In this document: positions 1-9,048 of the stretch, one piece after another | Layout: each line of letters starts with the position of its first letter | Position numbering within the stretch: position 1 is the first letter of the stretch | NCBI GenBank assembly: GCA_964404285.1 | Contig: CAYOJK010000010.1 | Coordinates: forward strand, 18,802-82,801 | From: JBASEY01 sp964404285 | Lineage (GTDB): Bacteria > CSSED10-310 | Length of the DNA stretch: 64,000 nucleotides | Direction: 5' to 3' | Notes under the pieces: model-generated | The model's input: the letters and a program-made list of their open reading frames with translations, nothing else | Databases searched by the model: none | Told to the model about the DNA's origin: nothing | Program-made: the position numbers and the translations under genes

Positions 1-618
1 GATATCCACATATTGGGACCCTGTTCGGGAAGTGACTTCCCAGAATTCGGTATCGGCTTTCCCATCACGGAACAGCAGACAAATATCCCAAGTCAATTCA
101 GACTCTTCGGATTCAAGATCAAGACCATTGGAGTTGATCAGGCGATGGCCGATATGGTTCAAAAAAAGCTCCGAGCCGGCCAGCTCAATATGTTTTTCCG
201 CATCGACGGCTTCCTGAATCATGTCGTTCAAGCGATCTAATGTCTCCCAGGGACGATCCCGTATATCAGGGTCCGTATCGTCGAAATCTGGGAATTTTAC
301 TCCTTCTGGAGCCGGCAGGTCATACACCGGGCTACCGTGTAACGTTGCCTGCTCAACAGCGGCATCGACGCGCTTTTCGATATTCTGCTCCCCTTCAACA
401 ATTTCAAAAGAGGTATCACCAGCCAAAGACACATCCTCCGATTCAGGGGGCAGAGGCGTCAGGATTTTAACGCGCTGAACGTTTTGCATGACGCGGCGGA
501 TCGCTTCACGCCCTTGTCGTCCGGTATAAATCTGATGACTTGACCGGATCAGAGAATGGATTGACCAGGCCGAAATCCGCGGGTCTTTGTCCAGTATCGA
601 TTTCAGATTATCCAACAT
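1..618 (-). CDS. TldE/PmbA-like metalloprotease-family protein, C-terminus cut by window edge
   Basis: Partial gene of 206 codons, open at the left edge. It begins at an ATG on the minus strand at 618 with a good ribosome site (AAGGAG, 7 bases upstream). It lies 11 bp downstream of a full-length TldD-type gene, so the two form an operon. The visible N-terminal half contains the segment HIGHRLINSNG around residues 155-165, which matches the self-recognition strand typical of TldD/PmbA N-terminal domains. In the known TldD/TldE systems the two subunits form a heterodimeric protease acting on small peptides or unfolded segments, and the TldE partner lacks the metal motif. I infer that this is the TldE-like partner. 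The C-terminal domain, where a metal motif would be found, is outside the window, so the assignment rests on the N-terminal half and on context. Confidence 0.72.
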   Translation of the reverse strand, partial: MLDNLKSILDKDPRISAWSIHSLIRSSHQIYTGRQGREAIRRVMQNVQRVKILTPLPPESEDVSLAGDTSFEIVEGEQNIEKRVDAAVEQATLHGSPVYDLPAPEGVKFPDFDDTDPDIRDRPWETLDRLNDMIQEAVDAEKHIELAGSELFLNHIGHRLINSNGLDLESEESELTWDICLLFRDGKADTEFWEVTSRTGSQYVDI

Positions 619-629
619 GTCCCGTCTCC

Positions 630-2024
630 TTATCCTACCCTGGCCTTCATTTTTAAGGCAGGTCCCCCTATAGCGACCCGAACCTGTTCCTTATGCCCCT
701 TTTGACAGGTTCCCAAACCCATGAACCCTAAAGTATCCCCAACCATTGTGATCGATTTCAGCAGGTCAGGAACGAAACCAGTTATGACGACCGGGGAATA
801 AATCTTGCCGGTCAGTTTCCCGTTTTTGATTTCCTCCGCAAACGGTGATTCGACTTGAATACCCCAGCTTTTAGGGTCTTCCATACCATTGCTCCCATCC
901 GGCATATATAAACCGTTGTCGATTGAAGCGATCATCTCCTCGATCGTGTGTTTTCCCGGCGCAAAATAAGTGTTGCTCATCCGTGCATACACTTTATTGG
1001 CATAGGATTCACGTCTTCCGTTAGCTGTGCGAGGCATATTCAGCAACATGGCGGAACGTTGATCCGTCAACACCCGTCTCAACACGCCTTTTTCCAATAT
1101 ATGTGTTTCCGAAGCCGGAAAACCCTCATCATCGAAAAAGTAGCTGGCTGACCAGCCCGGTAAAGCCGGGTTGTCAATCAAATCGACGATAGGAGATGCG
1201 ACGGTCTGATTCATGAAATGCGCCGCCATGGCTCTTTTGTTGACAAACATATCGGCTTCAACACCGTGTCCAAACGCTTCATGAGCGATAACTCCGGCTA
1301 ATGCCGGCCCACCCGCAACATCGTAAACGCCGGGTTCGACATGTTGAGCATGCAGCAATTTCTCAGCGTTCACCACGATCTGATTCAGATCATCATCGGA
1401 AATTCGAGCGACTTCGAATCCACCCTGAATTCCGTTGCCTCCATGATAGACCTTGGAGGTTTTCCCGTCTGTGACTATCACTCCTGGAACACAAATAGCG
1501 CTGACCAATTCCTGGAAGAGCTGTTTGTTGCGATTGACATAGACCTTTCGATCGATTCGTTCACCATATCGGATATACGCTGAAGCAATCTTCGGACTCA
1601 TTTGCGACAACCGAGCTTGCATCGATTTCAAATGGTCCAATTTGTCCTGGTTCGACAACAGGCGCGGATCTTCTTGGCTAAACGAAAAGAAATCGCCTTC
1701 CCAGGAATCACCGGGTTCCGGCGCTGGACCTTTTTGGACCGGTATAGCGGTTTTAAGCCGCTCAACCAGCGCTTTCAAATTGGTTCGACTGATATCGGAA
1801 GATGCCAGCTCAGCGTAATACATCCCATTGAAAACCGATAAAACGGCGCCTCGACGAGGCGGCTGAGATCCAATGGAAACAAATTTGCTGGAAAGTGATA
1901 TTCCTATGCCGTCTTGCTCTGTAAACAATGCTTGAGCAAAAGGAAATTTCGTTTCCAAGGCTTCCACCGCTTCCGCCAGGTCAATTTTGATTGACTGCAG
2001 GTATTCAGGAACGGATTGTTTCAT
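630..2024 (-). CDS. tldD: TldD-type metalloprotease
   Basis: 464 residues, full length for the TldD/PmbA family. The sequence HEAFGHGVEAD around residue 250 is the HExxxH metal-binding motif that marks the catalytic TldD subunit. Later segments (GVLRRVLTDQRSA, and a C-terminal glycine-rich stretch with MGLGTC) also fit the family. TldD/TldE heterodimers are cytosolic proteases known to remove leader peptides from modified peptides or to degrade unstructured peptides. The start has an AGAGGA site 8 bases upstream, and the partner subunit follows 11 bp downstream. No obvious peptide-precursor gene lies nearby in the window, so the substrate is unknown. Confidence 0.85.
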   Translation of the reverse strand: MKQSVPEYLQSIKIDLAEAVEALETKFPFAQALFTEQDGIGISLSSKFVSIGSQPPRRGAVLSVFNGMYYAELASSDISRTNLKALVERLKTAIPVQKGPAPEPGDSWEGDFFSFSQEDPRLLSNQDKLDHLKSMQARLSQMSPKIASAYIRYGERIDRKVYVNRNKQLFQELVSAICVPGVIVTDGKTSKVYHGGNGIQGGFEVARISDDDLNQIVVNAEKLLHAQHVEPGVYDVAGGPALAGVIAHEAFGHGVEADMFVNKRAMAAHFMNQTVASPIVDLIDNPALPGWSASYFFDDEGFPASETHILEKGVLRRVLTDQRSAMLLNMPRTANGRRESYANKVYARMSNTYFAPGKHTIEEMIASIDNGLYMPDGSNGMEDPKSWGIQVESPFAEEIKNGKLTGKIYSPVVITGFVPDLLKSITMVGDTLGFMGLGTCQKGHKEQVRVAIGGPALKMKARVG

Positions 2025-2253
2025 TCAATAATCCTCTTTTTATAAAAAAATTGGGGTTTTATTTTCTCGCGAAAGCCGATCGATCTCGGTTCGCAGAAAA
2101 AGCAGTGTATTCAGGCGCGACAGTGAAGTCAAACAGGGGTGACAGGCAAATCGACGCCGATATTTTTGCAAAGCCTTGTTTCTTTCAGATAAGCTCCGGC
2201 CAGTGAAATCGTTTTCACTTAGAAAAAGTAAGGGGACTTGAGCAGCGTATAAT

Positions 2254-3264
2254 ATGAGCAAAGCAGAATTCATCAACGGGTTGACGGCTTCGATAGACGG
2301 CATAGCGCAGATGGGTCTGCTGGTATTGATCGGATACCTGATCGTCAGACGCAAATGGATTTCGAATGAGACGCTGACAGATCTGATTCGGATATTGATC
2401 GACGTAGTCGTTCCTTGCACGTTGATCCTGGCCATGGCGCGAACGTTTACGGTGGATTATTTTCGACAGAGTCTGATTCCGGCCACAATCGGAACTGCCT
2501 GGATTCTTGCGGCCTGGCTGTTCGGCTGGGTATGGTTTAGGTTTTTTCCGGGCGACACGGTTCAACAAGAACGGTCCGTTACCGCGATGATGATGGTCTC
2601 AAATACCATCTATCTGCCGCTGCCGGTGATTCTGGCGGTGACTCCGCCGGAACTGCACGACCCGGCAACCGTCTATATCTCCATAACCGCTATACCCTCC
2701 ATCATCCTGATGTGGACCGTCTGTGTGCTGTTGCTGGCCGGATCGAAGCGCCCCACCCGACGTGAACAGCTCAAAATGACGCTGAATGCGCCGATTCTGT
2801 CGCTGATCTTTGGAATTTTGTTGACTTTTATTCCGGGTATCAGGGAAGCCGCCCGCATGGAACCGGGTTCCTCAACATTGCTAAAAACTCTGTTTTCAGT
2901 GATGAATCATGTGAACGGAATGTTTTCACCGTTGGCGATGATGATTTTAGGGGGGTTGATCGCCGCCAGCCGTGGAACAGGCAGACCCAAGTGGCGTTAC
3001 GTGGTTCCGCTGGTCAGCGTCCGCCTGATTTTGGTTCCAGCAACCGTATATTTGCTGCTCCGCTGCTGCCTGCCGCCGTTGCCGGCGCCGGCACATACCA
3101 TCCTCATCCTGGTTTCGGCCACCCCATCAGCCGTCAATCATTCATTGGCATCACGTCGGTATAACGGGGAGTGGGAACTGGTTTCCGCCCTTCAACTCGT
3201 GATACATATCGCAGCGCTGTTCACGCTGCCGCTCTGGTTGAGCCTGGGGTTGGCGCCGTTCTAG
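2254..3264 (+). CDS. AEC-family (auxin efflux carrier-like) permease
   Basis: 336 residues with about ten hydrophobic segments across the whole length, consistent with an inner-membrane secondary carrier of the AEC family. The early half holds a helix-breaking stretch rich in polar residues (RKWISNETLTDLIRI) followed by PCTLILAMA. The last third has the polar/Pro pattern SATPSAVNHSLA, typical of the second crossover segment in AEC carriers. Characterised bacterial members export or import small organic acids, but the substrate cannot be read from sequence. The gene is divergent from the tldD pair and has no clear operon partner. The ribosome site is weak, so the start is less certain than the end. 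Confidence 0.75.
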   Translation: MSKAEFINGLTASIDGIAQMGLLVLIGYLIVRRKWISNETLTDLIRILIDVVVPCTLILAMARTFTVDYFRQSLIPATIGTAWILAAWLFGWVWFRFFPGDTVQQERSVTAMMMVSNTIYLPLPVILAVTPPELHDPATVYISITAIPSIILMWTVCVLLLAGSKRPTRREQLKMTLNAPILSLIFGILLTFIPGIREAARMEPGSSTLLKTLFSVMNHVNGMFSPLAMMILGGLIAASRGTGRPKWRYVVPLVSVRLILVPATVYLLLRCCLPPLPAPAHTILILVSATPSAVNHSLASRRYNGEWELVSALQLVIHIAALFTLPLWLSLGLAPF

Positions 3265-3385
3265 AGTGGGTGGATCCTACGTAAAAAGCTGCTTAGCCTG
3301 TTCTATGTGAGAGTGACAAACCGGCGGATAACGCGCATTTGAAAAAATCGGCTTTGGAGATTATAGTTACGGTGGAGTTACTAAA

Positions 3386-4237
3386 ATGCGGCTTACGGCA
3401 GAAATTTATCAAGGTGACTGCAGGGAGCTATTAAAATCGCTTTCTGATAATTCTATTGATTTGATCGTGACATCGCCGCCTTATGCCGATCAGCGCAAAC
3501 AGACTTATGGAGGCGTTCATCCAGACAAATATGTAGAATGGTTTCTACCTATTTCCGAGCAGCTTTTACGTGTTCTCAAGCCGACGGGAACATTTATCTT
3601 GAATATAAAAGAAAAAGTCGTCAACGGCGAAAGATCCACATATGCCATCAATCTTATTTTAGAGATGCGCAAACAGGGATGGCTGTGGACGGAAGAATTT
3701 ATCTGGCATAAAAAGAATTGCTATCCCGGAAAATGGCCGAATCGTTTTCGAGATGCCTGGGAAAGACTTCTACAATTTAATAAAAATAAAAAATTCAACA
3801 TGTACCAGGAAGAAGTGATGGTGCCTATGGGAGATTGGGCGAATTCAAGGCTCAGGAATCTGTCCGAAACAGATAAAATCCGAGATATTTCAAAGGTGGG
3901 TAGCGGATTCGGTAAAAACATTTCAAACTGGCTTTCGAGAGATAAAGCTTACCCAACCAATGTATTGCACCTTGCGACTGAATGCGCCAATAAGAATCAC
4001 AGCGCTGCTTTTCCGGAAGAATTACCGGAATGGTTCATTAAACTGTTCACAAAAGAGAACGATACGGTTCTTGACCCGTTTATGGGTTCCGGAACAACAT
4101 TGATTGTTGCGAATCGTATGAACCGTTATTCAATAGGAATTGAAATTATTTCGGAGTATTGCGAAATGGTTCAAAAACAATTGAAACCTGTTCAACTCCA
4201 CTTATTCAAGGCCGGAGGCAATAGTGAAAAAACTTGA
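3386..4237 (+). CDS. Type II DNA methyltransferase, beta-class, probably N4-cytosine
   Basis: 283 residues. Catalytic motif IV is TSPPY (residues 29-33) and the AdoMet-binding motif I is DPFMGSGTT (residues 230-238). Motif IV before motif I is the beta-class order. A serine in SPPY, rather than DPPY, is usual in N4-cytosine and some N6-adenine methylases, so N4-cytosine is the first guess. The gene overlaps the following restriction gene by 14 bp, which is expected for a coupled modification/restriction pair. Coding sequence here is visibly more AT-rich than the permease upstream, which suggests horizontal acquisition. The recognition sequence cannot be deduced. Confidence 0.88.
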   Translation: MRLTAEIYQGDCRELLKSLSDNSIDLIVTSPPYADQRKQTYGGVHPDKYVEWFLPISEQLLRVLKPTGTFILNIKEKVVNGERSTYAINLILEMRKQGWLWTEEFIWHKKNCYPGKWPNRFRDAWERLLQFNKNKKFNMYQEEVMVPMGDWANSRLRNLSETDKIRDISKVGSGFGKNISNWLSRDKAYPTNVLHLATECANKNHSAAFPEELPEWFIKLFTKENDTVLDPFMGSGTTLIVANRMNRYSIGIEIISEYCEMVQKQLKPVQLHLFKAGGNSEKT

Positions 4238-4973
4238 TAGAAATATCGTTATACAATACGTTGAGCAGAATATAAGTGTTTTTCATGAAAAACGGATCAA
4301 AAACCTTGACAAGCTGAAATTGTCACAAGTTTTAAAACGGAAAAATCCTTATTTATTCAAAGCAAAAAATGTAATGACAGCAGAACAAATTATAAAAGGA
4401 TTGGTTGATGCACATATTTCATCAAACGAGGAAACTATTTTTGGAGATTGGCTTGAGGGACTTGCTATCTTCATCAATGCGGAAGTTTTTAATGGCCGCA
4501 AATCAGGTATTACGGGTATTGATCTAGAATTTGACTATGAAAACATAAGATATATTGTCACGATAAAATCAGGACCCAATTGGGGTAATAGTTCTCAAAT
4601 TCGAAAAATGATATCGGATTTTCGGACTGCGAAAAAAACCTTGAGAACAAGTAATTCGCAACTGAAAGTTGTTGCTGTAAATGGGTGCTGTTATGGCAGA
4701 GACAACAAGCCGGACAAAGGCTATTATTTTAAGTATTGCGGTCAGCGATTTTGGGAATTTATTTCCGGAGATTCGAATTTGTTTACGGACATCATCGAGC
4801 CGCTGGGGCATGATGCCAAAAAAAAGAATGATGTTTTTTTTGAATCATATTCACAAATGATCAATAAGTTCACGATGGAGTTTTCAAAGGAGTTTTGCAA
4901 GACAAATGGTGCGATTGATTGGAACAAGCTGGTTTGTTTCAATTCAGCCGAAAACCCAATCCAGACAAGGTAG
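4224..4973 (+). CDS. PmeII-like type II restriction endonuclease
   Basis: 249 residues, strongly reminiscent of the PmeII family of type II restriction enzymes, including the stretches KRKNPYLFKAKN, NGCCYGRDNKPDKG and YFKYCGQRFWEF. A PD-(D/E)xK-type core is visible: E79, D100 in GIDLEF, then a beta strand ending in TIKSG with K115. The usual acidic residue before xK is a threonine here (T113-I-K115), so a different acidic residue probably completes the metal site. The gene overlaps the methyltransferase by 14 bp, so the pair is translationally coupled. It is AT-rich like its partner. Function inferred: double-strand cleavage of unmethylated DNA. Confidence 0.82.
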   Translation: MKKLDRNIVIQYVEQNISVFHEKRIKNLDKLKLSQVLKRKNPYLFKAKNVMTAEQIIKGLVDAHISSNEETIFGDWLEGLAIFINAEVFNGRKSGITGIDLEFDYENIRYIVTIKSGPNWGNSSQIRKMISDFRTAKKTLRTSNSQLKVVAVNGCCYGRDNKPDKGYYFKYCGQRFWEFISGDSNLFTDIIEPLGHDAKKKNDVFFESYSQMINKFTMEFSKEFCKTNGAIDWNKLVCFNSAENPIQTR

Positions 4974-5076
4974 AAATCACCCATTTCTGCAATTTGGTTT
5001 GGGAATCGTGTCGTCAAAAAAACTACTTTTTACGCTTGTTTGGATGTTTGTCAGGGAAAGCTATTATCTAGCGACT

Positions 5077-5379
5077 TTAAGCTGCAACATCCTTGATCTC
5101 TACTGCAAGTTTGAATCCCAGTGAATCAAGAAGCGCTTTTAAACTTGAAAATTGGGGATTGCCCTTCTTGGACAAGATTCTGTAGAGATTTTCCCGGTTT
5201 AGTGATGACTCATGAGCCAAGCGTGATATCCCTCTGGCTTCTGCAACATCACGCAGCGCCAATAAAAAAATCTCCTGAGAACCATCTTCTAGCGCTGCAT
5301 TCAGATAGGCAACAGCTTCTTGGGGATCTTTAAGCGACAGCTTCAATCCATCCTCATATTTCACAAATGCTTTTCTCAT
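5077..5379 (-). CDS. HTH antitoxin of a HigBA-like addiction module
   Basis: 100 residues. The N-terminal part (DPQEAVAYLNAALEDG) and the central helix-turn-helix (ISRLAHESSLNRENLYRILS) match the family of addiction-module antidote proteins related to HigA. These pair with a roughly 100-residue RelE/ParE-fold killer protein encoded immediately upstream. The ribosome site AAGGAG lies just before the ATG, inside the spacer after a truncated toxin reading frame. The antitoxin looks intact, including its C-terminal AVEIKDVAA, so it may still act as a DNA-binding repressor, or protect against a related toxin elsewhere. Confidence 0.82.
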   Translation of the reverse strand: MRKAFVKYEDGLKLSLKDPQEAVAYLNAALEDGSQEIFLLALRDVAEARGISRLAHESSLNRENLYRILSKKGNPQFSSLKALLDSLGFKLAVEIKDVAA

Positions 5380-5391
5380 GACATTCTCCTT

Positions 5392-5514
5392 TTATAATCT
5401 TACACGGATCCGTGCACGAAAAACGACATCATCAATATCTTTCAGCCATTCCCGAAAAGGGTTCACTCCATTTTCCGTTACATACTCGAACACCGTTTGC
5501 GGTACAGCTTCCAT
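5392..5514 (-). pseudogene. Remnant of HigB-like toxin, N-terminal 40 residues only
   Basis: A 40-codon frame starts at an ATG at 5514 and ends at a TAA 12 bp before the antitoxin start. Its sequence (FEYVTENGVNPFREWL, then DDVVFRARIRVRL) matches the N-terminal third of the RelE/ParE-fold killer proteins that precede this antitoxin type. Those proteins are usually about 95-105 residues and carry their catalytic and core strands after this point. Everything after IRVRL is missing, and the next bases are the antitoxin ribosome site. This looks like a clean internal deletion that removed the toxic part but preserved antitoxin translation. Confidence 0.75.
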
Positions 5515-5553
5515 ATATTATATTGTAGCTTATGTACAACGTTTGTCAAGCGT

Positions 5554-6684
5554 TTATTGGGCAATCCACCCTTTTCCAAGGACTCTATCACCCCGATAAA
5601 AAACTGCTGCTTGGCCGGGCGTGATCGCTCGAACAGGCTCGTGAAAAATAACCTCTATAGTTTTGTCCGGGAGACGCTTGACTCCAGCGAGTTGAGCTTT
5701 GTGAGTGGAACGAATCTGGACATGGCATTCCAGGGTCTCATTGCCAAGATCGTCAGCGAGCCAGTTGATATTGTCGGCAATAAATTTACGACGACAGAGC
5801 GCATCACGATTGCCGGTCAAAACGATCGCCGCGTCATTACTGCGAATTTCCTTGACCCACATTGGCCCGGAAGATGCAATTCCAAACCCGCGGCGCTGCC
5901 CTATGGTATATTTATGGATGCCTTCATGATACCCCAGTAGGCGGTCATTTTCGTCCACGACTTTTCCGGGCCGGGCAACACCATCGAACCGCTCACGCAG
6001 GATTTCCGAAAATTCCAGACCAGACACGGCAAGGCAGGCATCCTGACTGTCGGAGGTTTCCGCTGTCGATAATCCCAGTGATGATGCCAAGTCCCGCACC
6101 TCGTTTTTGGTCATTTCACCAAGAGGAAATTCGATCGATGCCAATTGCTTCAATGTCAGACCAGCCAGAAAATACGACTGGTCTTTTCGAGTGTCGATTC
6201 CACGCCAAAGTTCCTGCTCACCGGATTTTCCGGCGACAATACGCGCATAATGGCCGGTTACCAATTTCGCCGCTCCCATGTGTTTCGCCCAATCCAGCAA
6301 CAGACCAAATTTTATCCGCTCATTGCATACCAAACAGGGGCTTGGTGTCCGGCCCGAAGCATACTCGTCCCAGGCTGGGCGAAGCGCCAGCGATTCAAAC
6401 TCCTGTGAACAGTCCACGATGTGGTGTGGTATGCCCAATTGATTCGCGACGAGTCGCGCACGTTCTTCTCCGGCAGAGCCACCGCAGGCTGAACGATATG
6501 CCGCCGCTTCATCTGAGCGGTGCATTCGTAGCGTCACCCCAATGACCTGACGGCCTTTCCGACACTGTTCCGCCGCGGCAACACTGCTGTCCACGCCCCC
6601 ACTCATCGCGACCACAACAGTATCGATGCCTCCACCGATGGGGATGGAATTAAAAGAATTAAGTGTCGAGTATGATGGTATCAT
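5554..6684 (-). CDS. mnmA: tRNA-specific 2-thiouridylase MnmA
   Basis: 376 residues, full length. It thiolates U34 of tRNA Lys/Glu/Gln using ATP and a persulfide sulfur donor. Visible signatures are the PP-loop SGGVDSS (residues 28-34), the CLVCNERIKFG region with Cys117/Cys120, the KDQSYFL segment, SDSQDACL with the second catalytic cysteine (Cys217), and HKYTIGQRRGFGI. The N-terminus carries about 23 residues before the usual PP-loop strand and has a weak ribosome site, so a start nearer to the PP-loop (a GTG around residue 24) is possible. It lies downstream of a radical SAM gene on the same strand, with a 55 bp gap. Confidence 0.95.
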   Translation of the reverse strand: MIPSYSTLNSFNSIPIGGGIDTVVVAMSGGVDSSVAAAEQCRKGRQVIGVTLRMHRSDEAAAYRSACGGSAGEERARLVANQLGIPHHIVDCSQEFESLALRPAWDEYASGRTPSPCLVCNERIKFGLLLDWAKHMGAAKLVTGHYARIVAGKSGEQELWRGIDTRKDQSYFLAGLTLKQLASIEFPLGEMTKNEVRDLASSLGLSTAETSDSQDACLAVSGLEFSEILRERFDGVARPGKVVDENDRLLGYHEGIHKYTIGQRRGFGIASSGPMWVKEIRSNDAAIVLTGNRDALCRRKFIADNINWLADDLGNETLECHVQIRSTHKAQLAGVKRLPDKTIEVIFHEPVRAITPGQAAVFYRGDRVLGKGWIAQ

Positions 6685-6739
6685 GGTTTCAATTTTGACA
6701 ACTCAGATTTGTTTATTCAAGCTCGGAAGCCATCGATGT

Positions 6740-8221
6740 TTATACCGTCGTCTGCTTAGGGCGGCGGAATAACCCAACAAAGGACACCAGCGCCCTGCGG
6801 GTTTTGTGCAGAAAAACCCTGACACCCTGCTCCCAAATTTGATCATAGGCGACGATCATGAATTTTCCGAAGGGTTTATTATCGTGATGCCGCAATAGAA
6901 AACCGACAATAGCAGGATGGTTCAAACGCGTCAGGCGCATCAGCCTGTTTAGAGGTGTTTGTTCGTGCTGTATAAAATCTTTGTTCATACATAACAGATG
7001 GGGAGGAATTTCTTTACCGGATTCTTTATAGTCTTCATACAAACGTGTGCCCGGATAGAGCGTCAGAGAAAAAAGATCGATATTGAACGGTTTTTTAAGG
7101 TTCATCAAAACACGCACCGTTTCGGCGCGATCCTCATCGGTTTCGTATGGGTTATCAACGATCACATCGTATGTTCTGGCATGGAGCTTATTGGTAAAAT
7201 CATCCAGCACTGCGGCGGCTCTTTTAAAATCTGCGATGCTTTCAACACGTTTGAAGACACCTTGACTGATACGCTCGGATCCCGATTGAAGCCCCATTTG
7301 GATACCTATCAAGCCAGCGTCCACCAACATGGCGATGTTTTCGTGAGTGACTTTTTTAGGATGTAATAACACGCCGAAATAGGCGCCGGTCTTTTTGAAT
7401 TCTTGGCAAAACTCTTCGATCCAACCGGCCGGCTTGAAGAAAAAGGTGTCATCCATGATGGCGATAGTGTTCACAAATGGATAGGCAGATAATACCTCAC
7501 GAATTTCCGTCATAAAATGCTCAACCGACCTGAATCTGTTGGCCCAAGATGTTCCGAACAAGCGTTTCAGCGCATCGCTGCAACAGTAGGTACAGTGGTA
7601 TGGACATCCACGACCGCTCATGATGATATGACGCTGCTCACTCCACGGAAATCCCTGTCGAAACAGTTCTTGCGTAGCCGGTAAAACAGCGTTTTGAACC
7701 AGTATCGAATGATCTTGGATCGAATTGTCCGGCATCGGCAAAGAATTTAAGTCTTCGATCATTTCCGGTGAATTTTTATACAGAGTACCGTTCACGGAAT
7801 ACCAGAAATTATGTAAATCGCCGGGAATATTGCCGGATTGTATCGCCGCCATCAATGGCGCTATGGATTCTTCACCTTCGCCGACACAGACAAAATCCGC
7901 ATATTGCAGACATTCTTCCGGTTCAAGGATGCAGTGAATACCACCCCAAATAATCGGAATATTCAGATTTTGTTTTATGATCTGAGTGACTTGTCGCGCC
8001 AGAGCCAAATGAACCGACATGACATTGATGCCGACAGCCAAACATTTTGATTGTTTTACCCACTGAACAACAGCCTTTTCTTGAGTTACAGTCAACAGAT
8101 CGAGCGGTTCACGATTCAACCATAAAACCTGTGTCGGTATATTTTGGGCTCGACAGCAGGCCGATATTTGCCTGATACCAAGATCGATAAATGAATTCTG
8201 AATCGAAATCAGGGCAAGCAT
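6740..8221 (-). CDS. B12-binding-domain radical SAM protein
   Basis: About 493 residues. The N-terminal 150 residues fit a cobalamin-binding Rossmann-like domain (IPIIWGGIHCILEPEE and ADFVCVGEGEES are characteristic). They are followed by the radical SAM cluster motif CPYHCTYCC (Cys206, Cys210, Cys213). A TIM-barrel stretch follows with GLIGIQMGLQSGSERI and DVIVDNPYETDED, typical of this class. Members methylate or rearrange unactivated carbons or sulfur atoms in lipids, cofactors or natural products; the substrate cannot be assigned here. The ATG at 8221 is preferred; an in-frame TTG lies 15 bases upstream. No biosynthetic cluster surrounds it. Confidence 0.85.
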   Translation of the reverse strand: MLALISIQNSFIDLGIRQISACCRAQNIPTQVLWLNREPLDLLTVTQEKAVVQWVKQSKCLAVGINVMSVHLALARQVTQIIKQNLNIPIIWGGIHCILEPEECLQYADFVCVGEGEESIAPLMAAIQSGNIPGDLHNFWYSVNGTLYKNSPEMIEDLNSLPMPDNSIQDHSILVQNAVLPATQELFRQGFPWSEQRHIIMSGRGCPYHCTYCCSDALKRLFGTSWANRFRSVEHFMTEIREVLSAYPFVNTIAIMDDTFFFKPAGWIEEFCQEFKKTGAYFGVLLHPKKVTHENIAMLVDAGLIGIQMGLQSGSERISQGVFKRVESIADFKRAAAVLDDFTNKLHARTYDVIVDNPYETDEDRAETVRVLMNLKKPFNIDLFSLTLYPGTRLYEDYKESGKEIPPHLLCMNKDFIQHEQTPLNRLMRLTRLNHPAIVGFLLRHHDNKPFGKFMIVAYDQIWEQGVRVFLHKTRRALVSFVGLFRRPKQTTV

Positions 8222-8478
8222 AATAGTTTTAACCAATCATATCAGAGAACAAATCTCAAGCATATTCTGACACTTCATCTTCAATTATTTGCCGATAGAG
8301 AACATCTGATCGGTTGTTCTTATAACTATACCATATCAAATTTTGATTTTAAAACGTCTCTTTTATTGTTATTGAACATTTTCGATAGATAACAAATCTT
8401 TTAAATTTTCCAACTTGTGAGAAACACTGGAAAAAAACGTTTTGAATAGGATAATGTAAAAAGACGGGAGGACCTTTG

Positions 8479-8995
8479 GTGCGCAATACAGTATTTCGAG
8501 TAATCGCTATTCTGATTTCTGTTCTGACAGCTCTATTATTGACAGAAGCCCTTTTATGGCTTCTGTTTCCGCTGCCGTTCGGCAAAAGTGTTCGGGTGAC
8601 CCTGGAACAAGATCTGCCAGGGTTATCTCCGGTCATAACCTATGATCGGAATGAAATCGGCTTACGATCCATCAGTATGCGTTCAAGGCAAAAACCCACG
8701 GATACATTTCGAATTTTGTGCCTGGGCGCTTCGACAACCGATCAGCCGACACAAAACACGTCGGATACCTGGTCAGGCATCTTGGAAACCATGCTGAATC
8801 AAAGGTATGCCGATACAAAATACCACATCGAAGTCGGCGCATACGGACGGGGAGGCGATATAATTCTTCATCTTAAATGCCTATGCCTGTCGAAGTGAAA
8901 AAGACGGCCACATGTATGTCGCGAAAATAGTGTTTCCCGTTGTAAGCGAAATGATAGATGCTGTTTTTATAAAAAAAGAAAACGTCACGCAATAA
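8479..8995 (+). pseudogene. Degraded SGNH/GDSL-type hydrolase
   Basis: The frame opens at GTG 8479 (GGGAGG site 7 bases upstream) with a signal-anchor helix and then ILCLGASTTDQP plus a TWSGILETMLN block, the SGNH block I region with its catalytic Ser. The frame stops at 8898 after about 140 residues. In another frame, roughly 8870-8995 encodes a plausible C-terminal block (DGHMYVAKIVFPVVSEMI) that resembles the D-x-x-H end of SGNH enzymes. The middle third is missing, so an internal deletion with a frame change is the simplest reading. The intact protein would have been a membrane-anchored or exported esterase or acyltransferase-like enzyme. Confidence 0.7.
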
Positions 8996-9048
8996 ACGGG
9001 GTGGCATTGCTTAAAGAATGTTTCAATTATTGATTGATTTTATGAAGA

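Noticed and set aside
3386..4237. The methyltransferase as an N6-adenine (DPPY) enzyme
   Set aside because: The motif reads TSPPY, which fits N4-cytosine better. The choice is not fully certain.
5862..6545. A 227-codon plus-strand frame opposite mnmA
   Set aside because: It is a shadow of a well-recognised gene and has a low-complexity, Arg/Pro-rich translation with no known motif.
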